64,000 nucleotides of DNA from Andreesenia angusta. Lineage in GTDB: Bacteria > Bacillota > Clostridia > Tissierellales > Gottschalkiaceae. The stretch's first letter is position 1, and each line of letters starts with the position of its first letter. Positions 8,262-16,722 of the stretch are shown piece by piece. The DNA lies in NCBI RefSeq assembly GCF_001855385.1, contig NZ_MKIE01000001.1, positions 124,001-188,000 on the forward strand, in the 5' to 3' direction. A program made the position numbers and the translations under genes. Below the pieces are notes generated by a model, which saw nothing but the letters and a program-made list of their open reading frames with translations, made no database searches and was not told the DNA's origin.

Positions 8262-8834
8262 CTATTTTTCGGACAGCAAACCGTAAAACACATCTGAAAA
8301 ACTGTATTTTTTCACAACCTTGAATCCAACAGCTTCAAGACAAGCCTCCATCTCCTCTATTGATATCCTATGCCCTAGCGGTGGCCCCATATCCATCTCC
8401 CGCTTTTCAAAGTCTATCACGGCAAGCTTTCCTCCTGCTTTTAAAACTCTAGAGATTTCTCTTAGAAACAACTCTTTGTCCTCCACCTCGTGTACCACGT
8501 TTACAGTGAAGGCGTAAGTTACCGACTCGTCATCTAGCTTTAAGTCGTACTCCTCTGTCTTTAAAGTCTCTATATTGGATATGCTCTCCCTTTTTGCCTT
8601 TTCCTCTGTCTCTCTGAGCATTTCGTCCAGTATGTCCAGCCCGTATACTCTCCCGCTCTCCCCGACTATTTTGGCCGCTTCTGTAGTGAAGTAGCCTATG
8701 CCACAGCCTATGTCCGCCATTATATCTCCTGATTTTAACCCCATCTCTAGAAGCGTCTCTTTCGGTGGGAGTACCTCTCTCCTCCAGCTGTTGTCCAGCT
8801 TTTCCTTTTTTTCTGGATTGAATTTATGTGCCAT
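8262..8834 (-). CDS. Class I SAM-dependent methyltransferase
   Basis: The product is 190 residues. Motif I, ADIGCGIGYF, is at about 40-49, followed by an acidic VYGLDILDEM strand (motif II) and a YAFTVNVVHEVED segment (motif IV), the Rossmann methyltransferase order of the UbiE/Methyltransf_11 type. The first 20 residues are charged (KFNPEKKEKL) and resemble the N-terminus of many clostridial homologues. The methyl acceptor cannot be told from sequence. It is first in a probable operon with the PPOx-fold protein and the M50 protease. Confidence 0.85.
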   Translation of the reverse strand: MAHKFNPEKKEKLDNSWRREVLPPKETLLEMGLKSGDIMADIGCGIGYFTTEAAKIVGESGRVYGLDILDEMLRETEEKAKRESISNIETLKTEEYDLKLDDESVTYAFTVNVVHEVEDKELFLREISRVLKAGGKLAVIDFEKREMDMGPPLGHRISIEEMEACLEAVGFKVVKKYSFSDVFYGLLSEK

Positions 8835-8952
8835 TGTACCACGTCCTCTCTCTTTTCATATATTATACTCAATTCTCTCTTTATTTTCCGCTTAAAATAA
8901 ACTATACTTTAATCTGGGTATTTGCTTTTATCTTTTTGCGAAGGGAAGTGCG

Positions 8953-10536
8953 ATGTTGAATTACAACCTCAGAAAAAAATTCATAGTCCTTTTTGCAGGA
9001 CTTTTAGTTGTAGTGGCTATATCTAATTACTACCTCTTTCTAGGCTACAGCAATCAAAAATATACCTATATATCAAATCAAAACAATCAGCTCGAGTCTC
9101 AAATAAATGCGCTGCTGCTCAGCCGGGAGCAATTCTCTAACTATGTCTTTAAATCGCTTATAGACAATGATTACATAAAAGAGCTTATGTCTGAAGCCTA
9201 CAGCTCAGACGAAGCCACAAGAGATCGACTCAGAAAAGAGCTCTACGGCTACTTGCAGAAAGACTATGTCTTTTCTACAGAGTACGATTTCAGACAGCTT
9301 CACTTCCACTTCCCAGATACTACCAGCTTCCTTAGAATGCATGAGCCTGAAAAATACGGCGACAACCTTGGTGAAGTCCGAGAGTCCATAAGGATTGTAA
9401 ACGAAGAGAAGAGATATGTAAAAGGATTCGAGGAGGGCAAGATATACAACGGGTATAGGTTTATCTATCCACTTTCCTACAATGGGCAGCATGTGGGCAG
9501 TGTGGAGGTATCTATCTCCTTCGACGCTCTTGCCTCTGTGCTTTCGGAACTCTACGACAGAGACTATTTCTTTGCCGTAAAAAAAGATGTAGTCACAAAT
9601 ACCCTTTTCAAGGAAGAACTTGAGAACTACACTGAGAGCTTCTTCTCGGAAGACTACCTCTTCGACTTAGGCTTGCTTGAGTCAGAGTCCAAAGTTCTGG
9701 CACTTAAGACCGTCGAAATGATAATGGATGAGAGTGGTGATATTTCCTACGAGCTGGAGCAGGGAGAGAAATTTGGGGTGCTTTCAGAATACGGCGGACA
9801 AGACTATATACTGAACTTTCTGCCTATTGAAAACATCTCTGGGAAAGTTGTGGCATACTTTATATCTCTCAGCGGCGATACCGACCTGTTCCACATAAAG
9901 ACGGAGTATATACAGCGAACTGTGCATATAAACGTCATAATACTGCTTCTATTCTTTGTCTTCGTAATGCACATAAGAAATATCTCACAGCTTGAGACAA
10001 TTTCCTATGTAGACAATTTGACCAAGATATACAACAGGCATAAATTCCTAGAGCTCGCTGAGAGCGAACTGAGCCGTTCCATAAGATATGGCTCCGACTT
10101 AAGCTTTATACTCTTCGACCTTGACCACTTCAAGAAAGTAAACGACACATATGGCCATAACGAGGGAGACTTGGTCCTTAGAAAAGTTGCGAAGATAGTA
10201 TCCGCTAACCTGAGAAAAACAGATATCTTCGCCCGTTGGGGCGGTGAAGAGTTCATAGTGCTGCTTCCGGAGACCAGCCTGGAGAATGCGTATACAACAG
10301 CTGAAAAGATCAGGCAAGCTGTAGAGTGTCAGCAGTTTGGAAAAGTCAAAAAACTCACCATAAGCCTGGGAGTTTCCACTGTTTACAACTGCAAAAATCT
10401 CCTAGCCTCCATAGATTTAGCCGACAAAGCTCTCTATGAGTCTAAGCAGAACGGCCGAAACAGAACCACTGTTGCAAGTCCTGGAAAATGTCTTGAATGT
10501 TCTGAATGCTCTAAAGATGAAGGTTCTGAATCTTAA
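8953..10536 (+). CDS. Membrane diguanylate cyclase with extracytoplasmic sensor domain and Cys-rich tail
   Basis: The protein has 527 residues. A membrane helix at about 10-28 and another at about 318-336 flank a roughly 290-residue outer domain of Cache type. The GGDEF domain follows (about 355-510), with DNLTKIYNRHKF, DLDHFKKVNDTYGH and an intact active-site loop, RWGGEEF, so it should make cyclic di-GMP. The last 20 residues contain CLECSEC, a CxxCxxC motif not normal for the family. The next gene has a similar tail. A GAAGGGAAG site precedes the ATG, and a terminator follows. The ligand is unknown. Confidence 0.9.
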   Translation: MLNYNLRKKFIVLFAGLLVVVAISNYYLFLGYSNQKYTYISNQNNQLESQINALLLSREQFSNYVFKSLIDNDYIKELMSEAYSSDEATRDRLRKELYGYLQKDYVFSTEYDFRQLHFHFPDTTSFLRMHEPEKYGDNLGEVRESIRIVNEEKRYVKGFEEGKIYNGYRFIYPLSYNGQHVGSVEVSISFDALASVLSELYDRDYFFAVKKDVVTNTLFKEELENYTESFFSEDYLFDLGLLESESKVLALKTVEMIMDESGDISYELEQGEKFGVLSEYGGQDYILNFLPIENISGKVVAYFISLSGDTDLFHIKTEYIQRTVHINVIILLLFFVFVMHIRNISQLETISYVDNLTKIYNRHKFLELAESELSRSIRYGSDLSFILFDLDHFKKVNDTYGHNEGDLVLRKVAKIVSANLRKTDIFARWGGEEFIVLLPETSLENAYTTAEKIRQAVECQQFGKVKKLTISLGVSTVYNCKNLLASIDLADKALYESKQNGRNRTTVASPGKCLECSECSKDEGSES

Positions 10537-10552
10537 ATTTAACACTTGCTTT

Positions 10553-10594
10553 AAATAGCCGTGGCAGAACGACAAACTGTCTCGGCTATTTTTT
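10553..10594 (+). terminator. Terminator between the two GGDEF genes
   Basis: AATAGCCG and CGGCTATT form the outer stem with an inner GCAG/CTGT pairing, and a T run follows. It separates the two cyclases into distinct transcription units. Confidence 0.85.
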
Positions 10595-10660
10595 AATTCC
10601 CAGATGTTATACCCCCTCTTTTCCTGGGTATATTGTACTATAGTCAGGGGGTGGTCCGTC

Positions 10661-11380
10661 ATGAATTACATCTACACAAAACCTAAAATCTTGTCCATAG
10701 CTTTTCTTATCTTTCTGGTTTCCTGCTTCGGCAGGGAGAATCTTTTCTTGAATATTCTATCAGGAGATGTGCAGAGTCTGGCCTATGTAGCATCCATGCT
10801 TGCTCTTCTATCTCTCTTTGTTTCACTCTACATAAAAGACGTAAAAGAGCTGGAGTCTATTTCCTTTACAGACAATTTAACCGAAACATACAACAGATAC
10901 AGGTTCCTTGAAATTGCGCAGGATGAACTCGACAGGCATATACGCTGCGAAACCCCTCTGAGCTTCGTGATGATAGACATAGACAACTTCAAAAAAGTCA
11001 ACGACGACTACGGCCACAATGCCGGCGATCTGGCACTGAAGGAGCTCTCAAAGCTCATATCTAAAAACGTCAGAAAAAGCGACATATTTGCAAGATGGGG
11101 TGGCGAGGAGTTTATACTCATGCTTCCCGACTCAGATTCCTACTCCGCCTACAAGATCTCAGAGAGGCTGAGGCTTCTAGTTGAGAATTATGAATTCAAG
11201 CAGGTTGGCCATTTAACTGTGAGCATTGGACTTTCAGAGCTTACAGAGTGCCACAACTTGACCGGAACTATAGCCCAAGTAGACAAGGCTCTATATAGAT
11301 CTAAGCTTGAAGGGAGAAACAGAGTCACAGTCTCCCCTAAGACGCTCTGCGGCGAATGCGATACTTGTACTTATAGCTAG
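10661..11380 (+). CDS. Short membrane diguanylate cyclase with Cys-rich tail
   Basis: The product is 239 residues. Two hydrophobic helices at about 8-25 and 36-56 lead straight into a GGDEF domain with DNLTETYNRYRF, DIDNFKKVNDDYGH and RWGGEEF. The start at 10661 is chosen because AGGGGGTGG lies just before it; a longer frame from 10604 has no such site. The C-terminus ends in CGECDTC, again a CxxCxxC motif, as in the upstream cyclase. The GGDEF domains of the two genes are clearly alike, so the pair looks like a duplication in which one copy lost the outer sensor domain. Confidence 0.9.
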   Translation: MNYIYTKPKILSIAFLIFLVSCFGRENLFLNILSGDVQSLAYVASMLALLSLFVSLYIKDVKELESISFTDNLTETYNRYRFLEIAQDELDRHIRCETPLSFVMIDIDNFKKVNDDYGHNAGDLALKELSKLISKNVRKSDIFARWGGEEFILMLPDSDSYSAYKISERLRLLVENYEFKQVGHLTVSIGLSELTECHNLTGTIAQVDKALYRSKLEGRNRVTVSPKTLCGECDTCTYS

Positions 11381-11406
11381 ATGTGATTTAGATCACATCT
11401 ATTTTT
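11380..11406 (+). terminator. Hairpin after the second GGDEF gene, terminator or CRP/FNR-like box
   Basis: AGATGTGAT and ATCACATCT form a perfect 9-bp stem around TTAG, followed by ATTTTT. The position directly after a stop codon and the T run favour a terminator. The core TGTGA-N6-TCACA at 11382-11397 also matches the classical CRP-family half sites and lies about 80 bases before the next gene, so an operator role is not excluded. Confidence 0.65.
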
Positions 11407-11475
11407 GCGTCCGCTCACATAAGTTTTTTCACCCTTGACTTACAATGGTCTAGACTACGACGAGGGAGTGATAAA

Positions 11476-12138
11476 ATGTCTTTAAGAAAGATAATTCAAA
11501 TAGATGAGGAAAAATGCGATGGGTGCGGGATCTGCATACCAGGATGCGGTGAAGGCGCAATAAAGATAGTGAACGGAAAGGCTGTACTTTTGGCGGACAA
11601 TCTCTGCGACGGAATAGGCCACTGTCTTGGACACTGCCCTAAAGATGCCCTTCTACTTATCGAGAGAGAGGCAGATGACTTTGACGAAGAGGCCGTAAGA
11701 AAATGCTCTGGAAGTGCTGAGTTGACTATAGATAGAACTGTATCTTCTGAAAGTCAAAGCCCTGTGGAGTCGGAGCTTACACAGTGGCCTGTACTGCTTA
11801 GAATCGTCTCTGAAGATGCTCCTTATCTTTCAGGTAGAGAGCTGCTTGTAGCTGCCGACTGTGCTCCTGTGGCCTACGGAAACTTCCACAGAGACCTTTT
11901 GAAAGGCAGGTCTGTGGTTGTGGGGTGTCCTAAATGGGACGACTTGGATTCGTATATCCAAAAGCTGACTGCAATGCTTAGGTTAAACGACATCCCAGCC
12001 GTGATGGTGGGATATATAGACGCCCCATGCTGCGCAAGCCTTCTGACCGCTGTGGAAAAAGCCGTTTCAGACTCAGGAAAAGACGTTCCAATAGTGAAAG
12101 CCAAGATCTCCAAGACAGGAGAACTTGAAGTGATATAG
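11476..12138 (+). CDS. 4Fe-4S ferredoxin-like protein with C-terminal extension
   Basis: The 220-residue protein begins with a ferredoxin domain of about 65 residues. The first cluster motif is CDGCGICIPGC (CxxCxxCxxxC); the second, CDGIGHCLGHCP, has a wider first spacing. The rest (about 95-220) has a mixed alpha/beta look with conserved Cys in AADCAPVAYG, VVGCPKWDD and DAPCCASLL, so it may hold a further metal site. Proteins of this layout are common in anaerobes and are thought to move electrons between cytoplasmic redox enzymes; the partner is unknown. It is a single gene closed by a strong terminator. Confidence 0.85.
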   Translation: MSLRKIIQIDEEKCDGCGICIPGCGEGAIKIVNGKAVLLADNLCDGIGHCLGHCPKDALLLIEREADDFDEEAVRKCSGSAELTIDRTVSSESQSPVESELTQWPVLLRIVSEDAPYLSGRELLVAADCAPVAYGNFHRDLLKGRSVVVGCPKWDDLDSYIQKLTAMLRLNDIPAVMVGYIDAPCCASLLTAVEKAVSDSGKDVPIVKAKISKTGELEVI

Positions 12139-12143
12139 ATTGA

Positions 12144-12177
12144 AAATAGCCAGGACCCTCATGAGTCCTGGCTATTT
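12144..12177. terminator. Bidirectional terminator between ferredoxin and glycosidase genes
   Basis: AAATAGCCAGGAC and GTCCTGGCTATTT form a perfect 13-bp stem around an 8-base loop, shared by the two convergent genes. Confidence 0.92.
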
Positions 12178-14367
12178 CTATATATCTGAAATGAGGTTGT
12201 ACATAACCTGCGACGCCTCTGCCCTAGAAGAGCTGTTTAGAGGTCTTAGATACCCTCCGTCTCCCTGGACCACTCCTGTCTCTACAAAGAGCTTCATGGC
12301 CTCTAGCGCATAGTCTGCTATTTCCCCTCTGTCTGCATAGTCTTCAAGCTTTCTCACAGGCTCGCCTGCAGTCGGAAGCTGTCCTATCGACTTGAGGGCT
12401 CTGTGCAGTATCACAAACATGTCCTGTCTGGATATGCTGCCCTCTGGGTTGAACTTTCCGTCTCCTACACCCTGCACTATACCGTGCTTCTTAGCAGTTG
12501 CAAGGTAGTCTGTGTAATAGGTTGAGCCTGCGTCCGAGAAATTGTCCGTCAGATTCTCTTCTACCTCTATGCCGTAGGAGTTCATGACCATGATCAGAAA
12601 ATCTGCCCTTCTGACGCTGCTTCCAGGAGCGAAAAGCCCGTTTCCTATCCCCTTTACGACTTCTCTTTCGTATAGGCCATCCACCGCCGCTATGGCCCAT
12701 CCACTTCCAGCTCCCACATCATAGAAGTACTTGGAGTTGTTCGCTCCAACTACTCTTGGGCTGCTCTCGTTGTGTAGCCTGTCCAGCGAAGTCACTGCGT
12801 AGACTGTGTTTTTGTCGTAGTTTCCTCTGTCCGTAAAGCTGGCAGTTTGCCCGCTCTTTCTCACAGTTCCTACAAGGTAGTTTGCGCTTTGATCTGTATT
12901 TACGTCAAGCCCCACGCTCTTGTCTACCCTGTATACTGCGTAGTAAGCTGTGCTGGTGTCTTTGTCCAAAAAACTCAGCTTGACACCTTCGCTTGAAAGC
13001 TCCACATTTCCGCTTTCAGGGCTCTTAGGTGCTTTTCCGCCTTTCCATCCCATCACAGGTACCAAGGCTTTTTTGGCCCAAAGGTCATTTTCTATCGCCT
13101 TTACCACATCCTGCTTTCCAGCGTCATATACATTTCTGAACCTGAACATAATGCTCCCCGATATCTCCGGTTTCATGGCGTTGAACTTGAGCTGTCGCTT
13201 GAACTCGTCCACAGCTCTTGTGCCTTGGAAGGCTGGGTCTGTGTCGTCATTCGCCTTGTAAAGCGCCTGCCCCATGTAGAGATGTACATCTTTCCCCTTG
13301 ACCACTTCCGACCACCAAGTCCCAAGCTCTCCGTATGGAGCCGCCTTGTTTTCAAAACTCCAGTACACCTGGGGCGCTATATAGTCTATTATCTCCTCTG
13401 TTATCCACTTCTTGGTATCTGCATAGCTCTTGTCGTAATGCGTAAGGCTGGCGCTTGTATTGGAGCCGTCTGGATATCCATCCTTCTTGTTGGCCCATAC
13501 CCCAGAGGGGCTTATGCCGAACTTCACCCACGGCTTTTCGCTCTCTATCTTCTCCGAAATCTCCTTCACAAGCTCATATGTGTTGTTGCGCCTCCAGTCT
13601 CCTATACTGGAGAACTCACCGGCGTTGTACTTCTCGAAAGTGCTTTGGTCGTCTACACCGCTCAGGTAGAAGTAGTCGTCAAAGTGGATGCCGTCCACGT
13701 CGTACTTCTGCACCACTTCCATCACCCTAGAGACTACCCATGACTTGGCCTCCGGTATGCCGGGGTCGACTATGAGCCTGTTCGAGGCAGCCCTTATCCA
13801 GTCTGGATGGTCTTTGTACACGCTCTTCTCCACGTTAAGCGTAGCCCTCATAGCGTCGTCTGTAGACATAGCCACCCTGTAGGGGTTCAGCCAAGCGTGA
13901 AGCTCTATATTTCGCTTATGCGCCTCCTCTACCGCAAACTGCAATGGGTCGAAACCTGGGCCTTTCCCGAAAGTGCCAGTAAGGTATCTCGACCAAGGCA
14001 CTATGTCTGAGCTGTAAAGCGCATCCCCTTCGGGGCTAACCTGGAAGTAAAGCGCATTCATGTTCATATCCTCGGCTCTGTCCATTATGGCCACAAGCTC
14101 CTGCTTGCTCTTGGCTATCCGCTCTTCGCTGTTGGCTATAAGGCTTGTCTGCTTTGTAGGCCAGTCCAGATTTATAACTGAAGATATCCAAGCTCCCCTG
14201 AGATGCCTTTTCTGCACAGGAGTGCTCTGAGGAATGTACTGTGAGTAACTCTCCCACATCTCCGCCGAAAAGCCGTTTGTAGGAAGCACCCCTGCCATCA
14301 GCGCAAACGCCAAAAGTCCGCTTGCAAATTTTCTAAATAAAATCTCTTTTCTTTTCAAGTTCTCCAC
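12178..14367 (-). CDS. S-layer-anchored glycosyl hydrolase-like protein (GHL10/YngK type)
   Basis: The protein has 729 residues. A signal peptide covers about 1-35. Residues about 55-400 form a GHL10/DUF187 TIM-barrel with RGAWISSVINLDWP, LHAWLNPYRV, DGIHFDDYFY and APQVYWSFE. The last three keep Asp/Glu and Trp residues in the places used by glycosidases of this clan. Residues about 445-540 look like a fibronectin-III-type linker. Three S-layer homology repeats end the protein (GNGLFAPGSSVRRADF, GDGKFNPEGSISRQDM and a degenerate third). Family members act on peptidoglycan or related polymers, and the SLH repeats would tether this one to the wall. It is the last gene of a minus-strand run. Confidence 0.9.
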   Translation of the reverse strand: MENLKRKEILFRKFASGLLAFALMAGVLPTNGFSAEMWESYSQYIPQSTPVQKRHLRGAWISSVINLDWPTKQTSLIANSEERIAKSKQELVAIMDRAEDMNMNALYFQVSPEGDALYSSDIVPWSRYLTGTFGKGPGFDPLQFAVEEAHKRNIELHAWLNPYRVAMSTDDAMRATLNVEKSVYKDHPDWIRAASNRLIVDPGIPEAKSWVVSRVMEVVQKYDVDGIHFDDYFYLSGVDDQSTFEKYNAGEFSSIGDWRRNNTYELVKEISEKIESEKPWVKFGISPSGVWANKKDGYPDGSNTSASLTHYDKSYADTKKWITEEIIDYIAPQVYWSFENKAAPYGELGTWWSEVVKGKDVHLYMGQALYKANDDTDPAFQGTRAVDEFKRQLKFNAMKPEISGSIMFRFRNVYDAGKQDVVKAIENDLWAKKALVPVMGWKGGKAPKSPESGNVELSSEGVKLSFLDKDTSTAYYAVYRVDKSVGLDVNTDQSANYLVGTVRKSGQTASFTDRGNYDKNTVYAVTSLDRLHNESSPRVVGANNSKYFYDVGAGSGWAIAAVDGLYEREVVKGIGNGLFAPGSSVRRADFLIMVMNSYGIEVEENLTDNFSDAGSTYYTDYLATAKKHGIVQGVGDGKFNPEGSISRQDMFVILHRALKSIGQLPTAGEPVRKLEDYADRGEIADYALEAMKLFVETGVVQGDGGYLRPLNSSSRAEASQVMYNLISDI

Positions 14368-14373
14368 CTCTCT

Positions 14374-14577
14374 CTAGCTTAAAAGCCATATTCCTGCCGC
14401 TATGGATACCGCCGCAAATACATAGAAGAAAACAACAGTTCCCCTCTCTCCTAAAAGCTTTTCAAACAGCTTTATCTTCTTCATATTCCATATGACTTTA
14501 GGCTTGTTCAAAGTCAGAAATACAACCAACGCTCCATAGAACAAGAGCAGCACTCCTATAAACGCCCTTACATTCAA
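14374..14577 (-). CDS. Small two-helix membrane protein, unknown
   Basis: The product is about 67 residues with hydrophobic helices at about 4-20 and 46-64 and a basic loop (NMKKIKLFEKLLGERG) between. The TTG at 14577 is preferred because AGGAGG lies 8 bases before it; the GTG at 14586 overlaps that site. It follows the ABC permease gene with about a dozen bases between and precedes the S-layer glycosidase gene. It may be an accessory of the exporter, but nothing in the sequence proves that. Confidence 0.6.
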   Translation of the reverse strand: MNVRAFIGVLLLFYGALVVFLTLNKPKVIWNMKKIKLFEKLLGERGTVVFFYVFAAVSIAAGIWLLS

Positions 14578-14589
14578 ATCATCCACCTC

Positions 14590-15594
14590 CTATTCAAGCC
14601 CTCTTCTAATTCTCGGGGCTAAAACCGCAAATACAACTGCGCTTATGGCAAGCACTATCCCGGCATAGAGCAGTATCTCGTCCCAGCTGCCGCTTTTTGA
14701 AAGCACAAGTTCGTTTCCCTTGTAAGTCCAGTAAAAAGGGCTCCAGTAGAAAAACTTCTGCCAGCGGTCGGAAAGAAGCTCTATGGCTGCGATAGAGCCT
14801 GCAAGCGGCAGAAAAAGCAATTTCATATTTCCAGCCGCATTTATTACGTCGTCGTTGTTCACTCCCTCTATAAATCCCACAAGCACACTCACCATAGAGG
14901 ACACCAGTACCATAGTCAAGGCCTGCCCGAAGTTTATATCTCTAAACCCTGTTATAACAAGCATTATAGCTGTCCCCACAAGCGGAAACAGCACCCCCAT
15001 AAGGCTTTTCCCGGCTATATATCCCAGCCTGGACAGCGGCGTCACGTTTATGGCGCTTATGGTGTTGTCGGCTTTTTCCTCCACTATATTCAGGGCTATA
15101 AGCATGCCCCCCATTACAGAGTATAGCATTATGGCCCCGCTTACAAGCGTCTTTTTCATAGGAGGCACCGTCCTTCCAAGCTCCACTATCTCCGCCCTGG
15201 AGTCCTCGGCTGTCACCTTGTTTTCGTAAAACACCTGGAGCATCTTTGCAAACTCCAGCATGTACTCTGGCTCGTCTCCCTGTGAGAGTATATAGTAGCT
15301 TTTTTCGCCCTCGGGAAGAATCCCTAGAATGTCGTCACGCTCTAGCACTCTGGCCTCCACGTCCTCTGCGCTGCCGAGTATCTCTATCTCGGCGTAGTCC
15401 TTTAGATACTGTATCTGCCTTACATTCTCCCCCTTTATCATGGCCAAGCTCACGGTGCTCTCGTTCACCCCCGGCACAAAAAGGTTTACTGCAACGCCCA
15501 GCACAACCGGGAAGACTATTATATAGAGCGCCACAAAGTTTCTGAGGCTCACCTTTAAATCCCTAGAAAAAACAGTCAAAACTTTCGAAATCAT
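14590..15594 (-). CDS. ABC-2-type transporter permease
   Basis: The 334-residue protein has an N-terminal membrane helix, an outer domain of about 130 residues (about 45-170) and then five to six helices with the ABC-2 signature region (SGAIMLYSVMGGMLIALNIVEEKADNTISAI). This is the layout of YhgE/NodJ-like and DrrB-like export permeases. It follows a second permease by 12 bases and an ATPase gene that overlaps the latter. Together they should form one heterodimeric exporter. The substrate, perhaps a lipid, peptide or drug, is unknown. Confidence 0.88.
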   Translation of the reverse strand: MISKVLTVFSRDLKVSLRNFVALYIIVFPVVLGVAVNLFVPGVNESTVSLAMIKGENVRQIQYLKDYAEIEILGSAEDVEARVLERDDILGILPEGEKSYYILSQGDEPEYMLEFAKMLQVFYENKVTAEDSRAEIVELGRTVPPMKKTLVSGAIMLYSVMGGMLIALNIVEEKADNTISAINVTPLSRLGYIAGKSLMGVLFPLVGTAIMLVITGFRDINFGQALTMVLVSSMVSVLVGFIEGVNNDDVINAAGNMKLLFLPLAGSIAAIELLSDRWQKFFYWSPFYWTYKGNELVLSKSGSWDEILLYAGIVLAISAVVFAVLAPRIRRGLE

Positions 15595-15606
15595 ATCATC
15601 ACCCCT

Positions 15607-16722
15607 TTAGACTAGAAGCGTCTTCTTAAATCTGTAGTTTGCAAAAGCGAAGAGCAGCACTCCCGAAGCCAAGAATCCAGCCGAAGTGTACAGCACATAC
15701 ATGCTGTCCCCGCTCTTAAGCAGCAGCTCCTTGAAGCTCTCTATCATGTAGTAAGTGGGAATAAATCTAACCCACGCCGGTTCCCAGTTCGGGATAAAAT
15801 AGGCTATGCTCGGAATCATCATCAGCATTATAATCACGTACAGAGTGCCGAAGGACTTCATCATGTCCCTGTAGTAGCTTGTGATTATAAGCCCTATCGA
15901 AGTCGCAAACAACCCTGAACATACAAGCAAAACAAAGAGCAGCCCGTAGTTCACCCCCGTGCCAACTGTGGGCAGTAGCAGTATAAGGCTGAAAGCTAAA
16001 GAGCTTGTGATTATTACCCCCACCTTGCTCATAAGGTACATCCAGACAGGAGCGGGAGTCACGGCGTACGCCTGTATTATCCCCTCCTGGCGGTCTAGAA
16101 ATATATACGAGGCTATTATAAAGAGTCCCATAAGACTTCCGTTCACAGTCAGGAACACCGGTATCATATTCTCCCTATCGCTCAGCTGCTCGTATTCGCC
16201 TATCTTCTTTACCCTCTGCGACTCCGCCTGAGCTGCAAGCGATTCAAGCTCTAATTCTCCGCTGTGAATCACCTTGTAGATGTTTTTAAGTTTCTCCGAC
16301 TCGTAGCCCTGCATATAGTACCTGTAGGACAGCTTGCCGTCTGAAGCCAGAAAGACAGTAGCTCCGAACTTCCCCTCCTGCTCTGCAAAGTACTTCACAG
16401 CCTCTTCGCTATCTACAAAGTAGACCTCCGAGTCCTCAGTCTTGTAGTACCTGGCATTTGAAATTCCGTCCTCTATCTCAAGCTCCATGTTCTCAAACTC
16501 GATGCCCGGAGATTCCTCTTGAATCTCTCTGTAGTAGCTCTCTCTTGCTTCCGCTGGGAGATCTAGGTAGACGTACTCCTCTGTGCTGGTATTAAAGTTT
16601 TCTGGCACCACGAACAGCAGTATCAGAAGCAATATAAGCGCCATAAAGAGCTCTATGTAGAAGTAGTAGCTTTTAGAGGAAAGTACCAGCTCTTTTTTGA
16701 AACTATGAAACAGCTTCATCAT
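15607..16722 (-). CDS. ABC-2-type transporter permease, second subunit
   Basis: The 371-residue protein has one N-terminal helix, an acidic outer domain (about 45-180) and a C-terminal bundle of six helices with MLMMIPSIAYFIPNW. It resembles the neighbouring permease at 14590-15594 in layout but has its own sequence. Its start overlaps the end of the ATPase gene by 20 bases in another frame, a sign of coupled translation. The acidic, Tyr/Glu-rich outer domain suggests contact with a cationic or wall-bound substrate, which is speculation. Confidence 0.88.
   Translation of the reverse strand: MMKLFHSFKKELVLSSKSYYFYIELFMALILLLILLFVVPENFNTSTEEYVYLDLPAEARESYYREIQEESPGIEFENMELEIEDGISNARYYKTEDSEVYFVDSEEAVKYFAEQEGKFGATVFLASDGKLSYRYYMQGYESEKLKNIYKVIHSGELELESLAAQAESQRVKKIGEYEQLSDRENMIPVFLTVNGSLMGLFIIASYIFLDRQEGIIQAYAVTPAPVWMYLMSKVGVIITSSLAFSLILLLPTVGTGVNYGLLFVLLVCSGLFATSIGLIITSYYRDMMKSFGTLYVIIMLMMIPSIAYFIPNWEPAWVRFIPTYYMIESFKELLLKSGDSMYVLYTSAGFLASGVLLFAFANYRFKKTLLV

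Noticed and set aside
8835..8952. Cyclic di-GMP (GEMM) riboswitch before the GGDEF genes
   Set aside because: No GCAAA...CGCAAAGCC skeleton is present before any of the GGDEF genes.
13225..13743. 172-codon plus-strand frame inside the S-layer glycosidase gene
   Set aside because: Antisense shadow; the minus-strand gene has signal peptide, catalytic motifs and SLH repeats.
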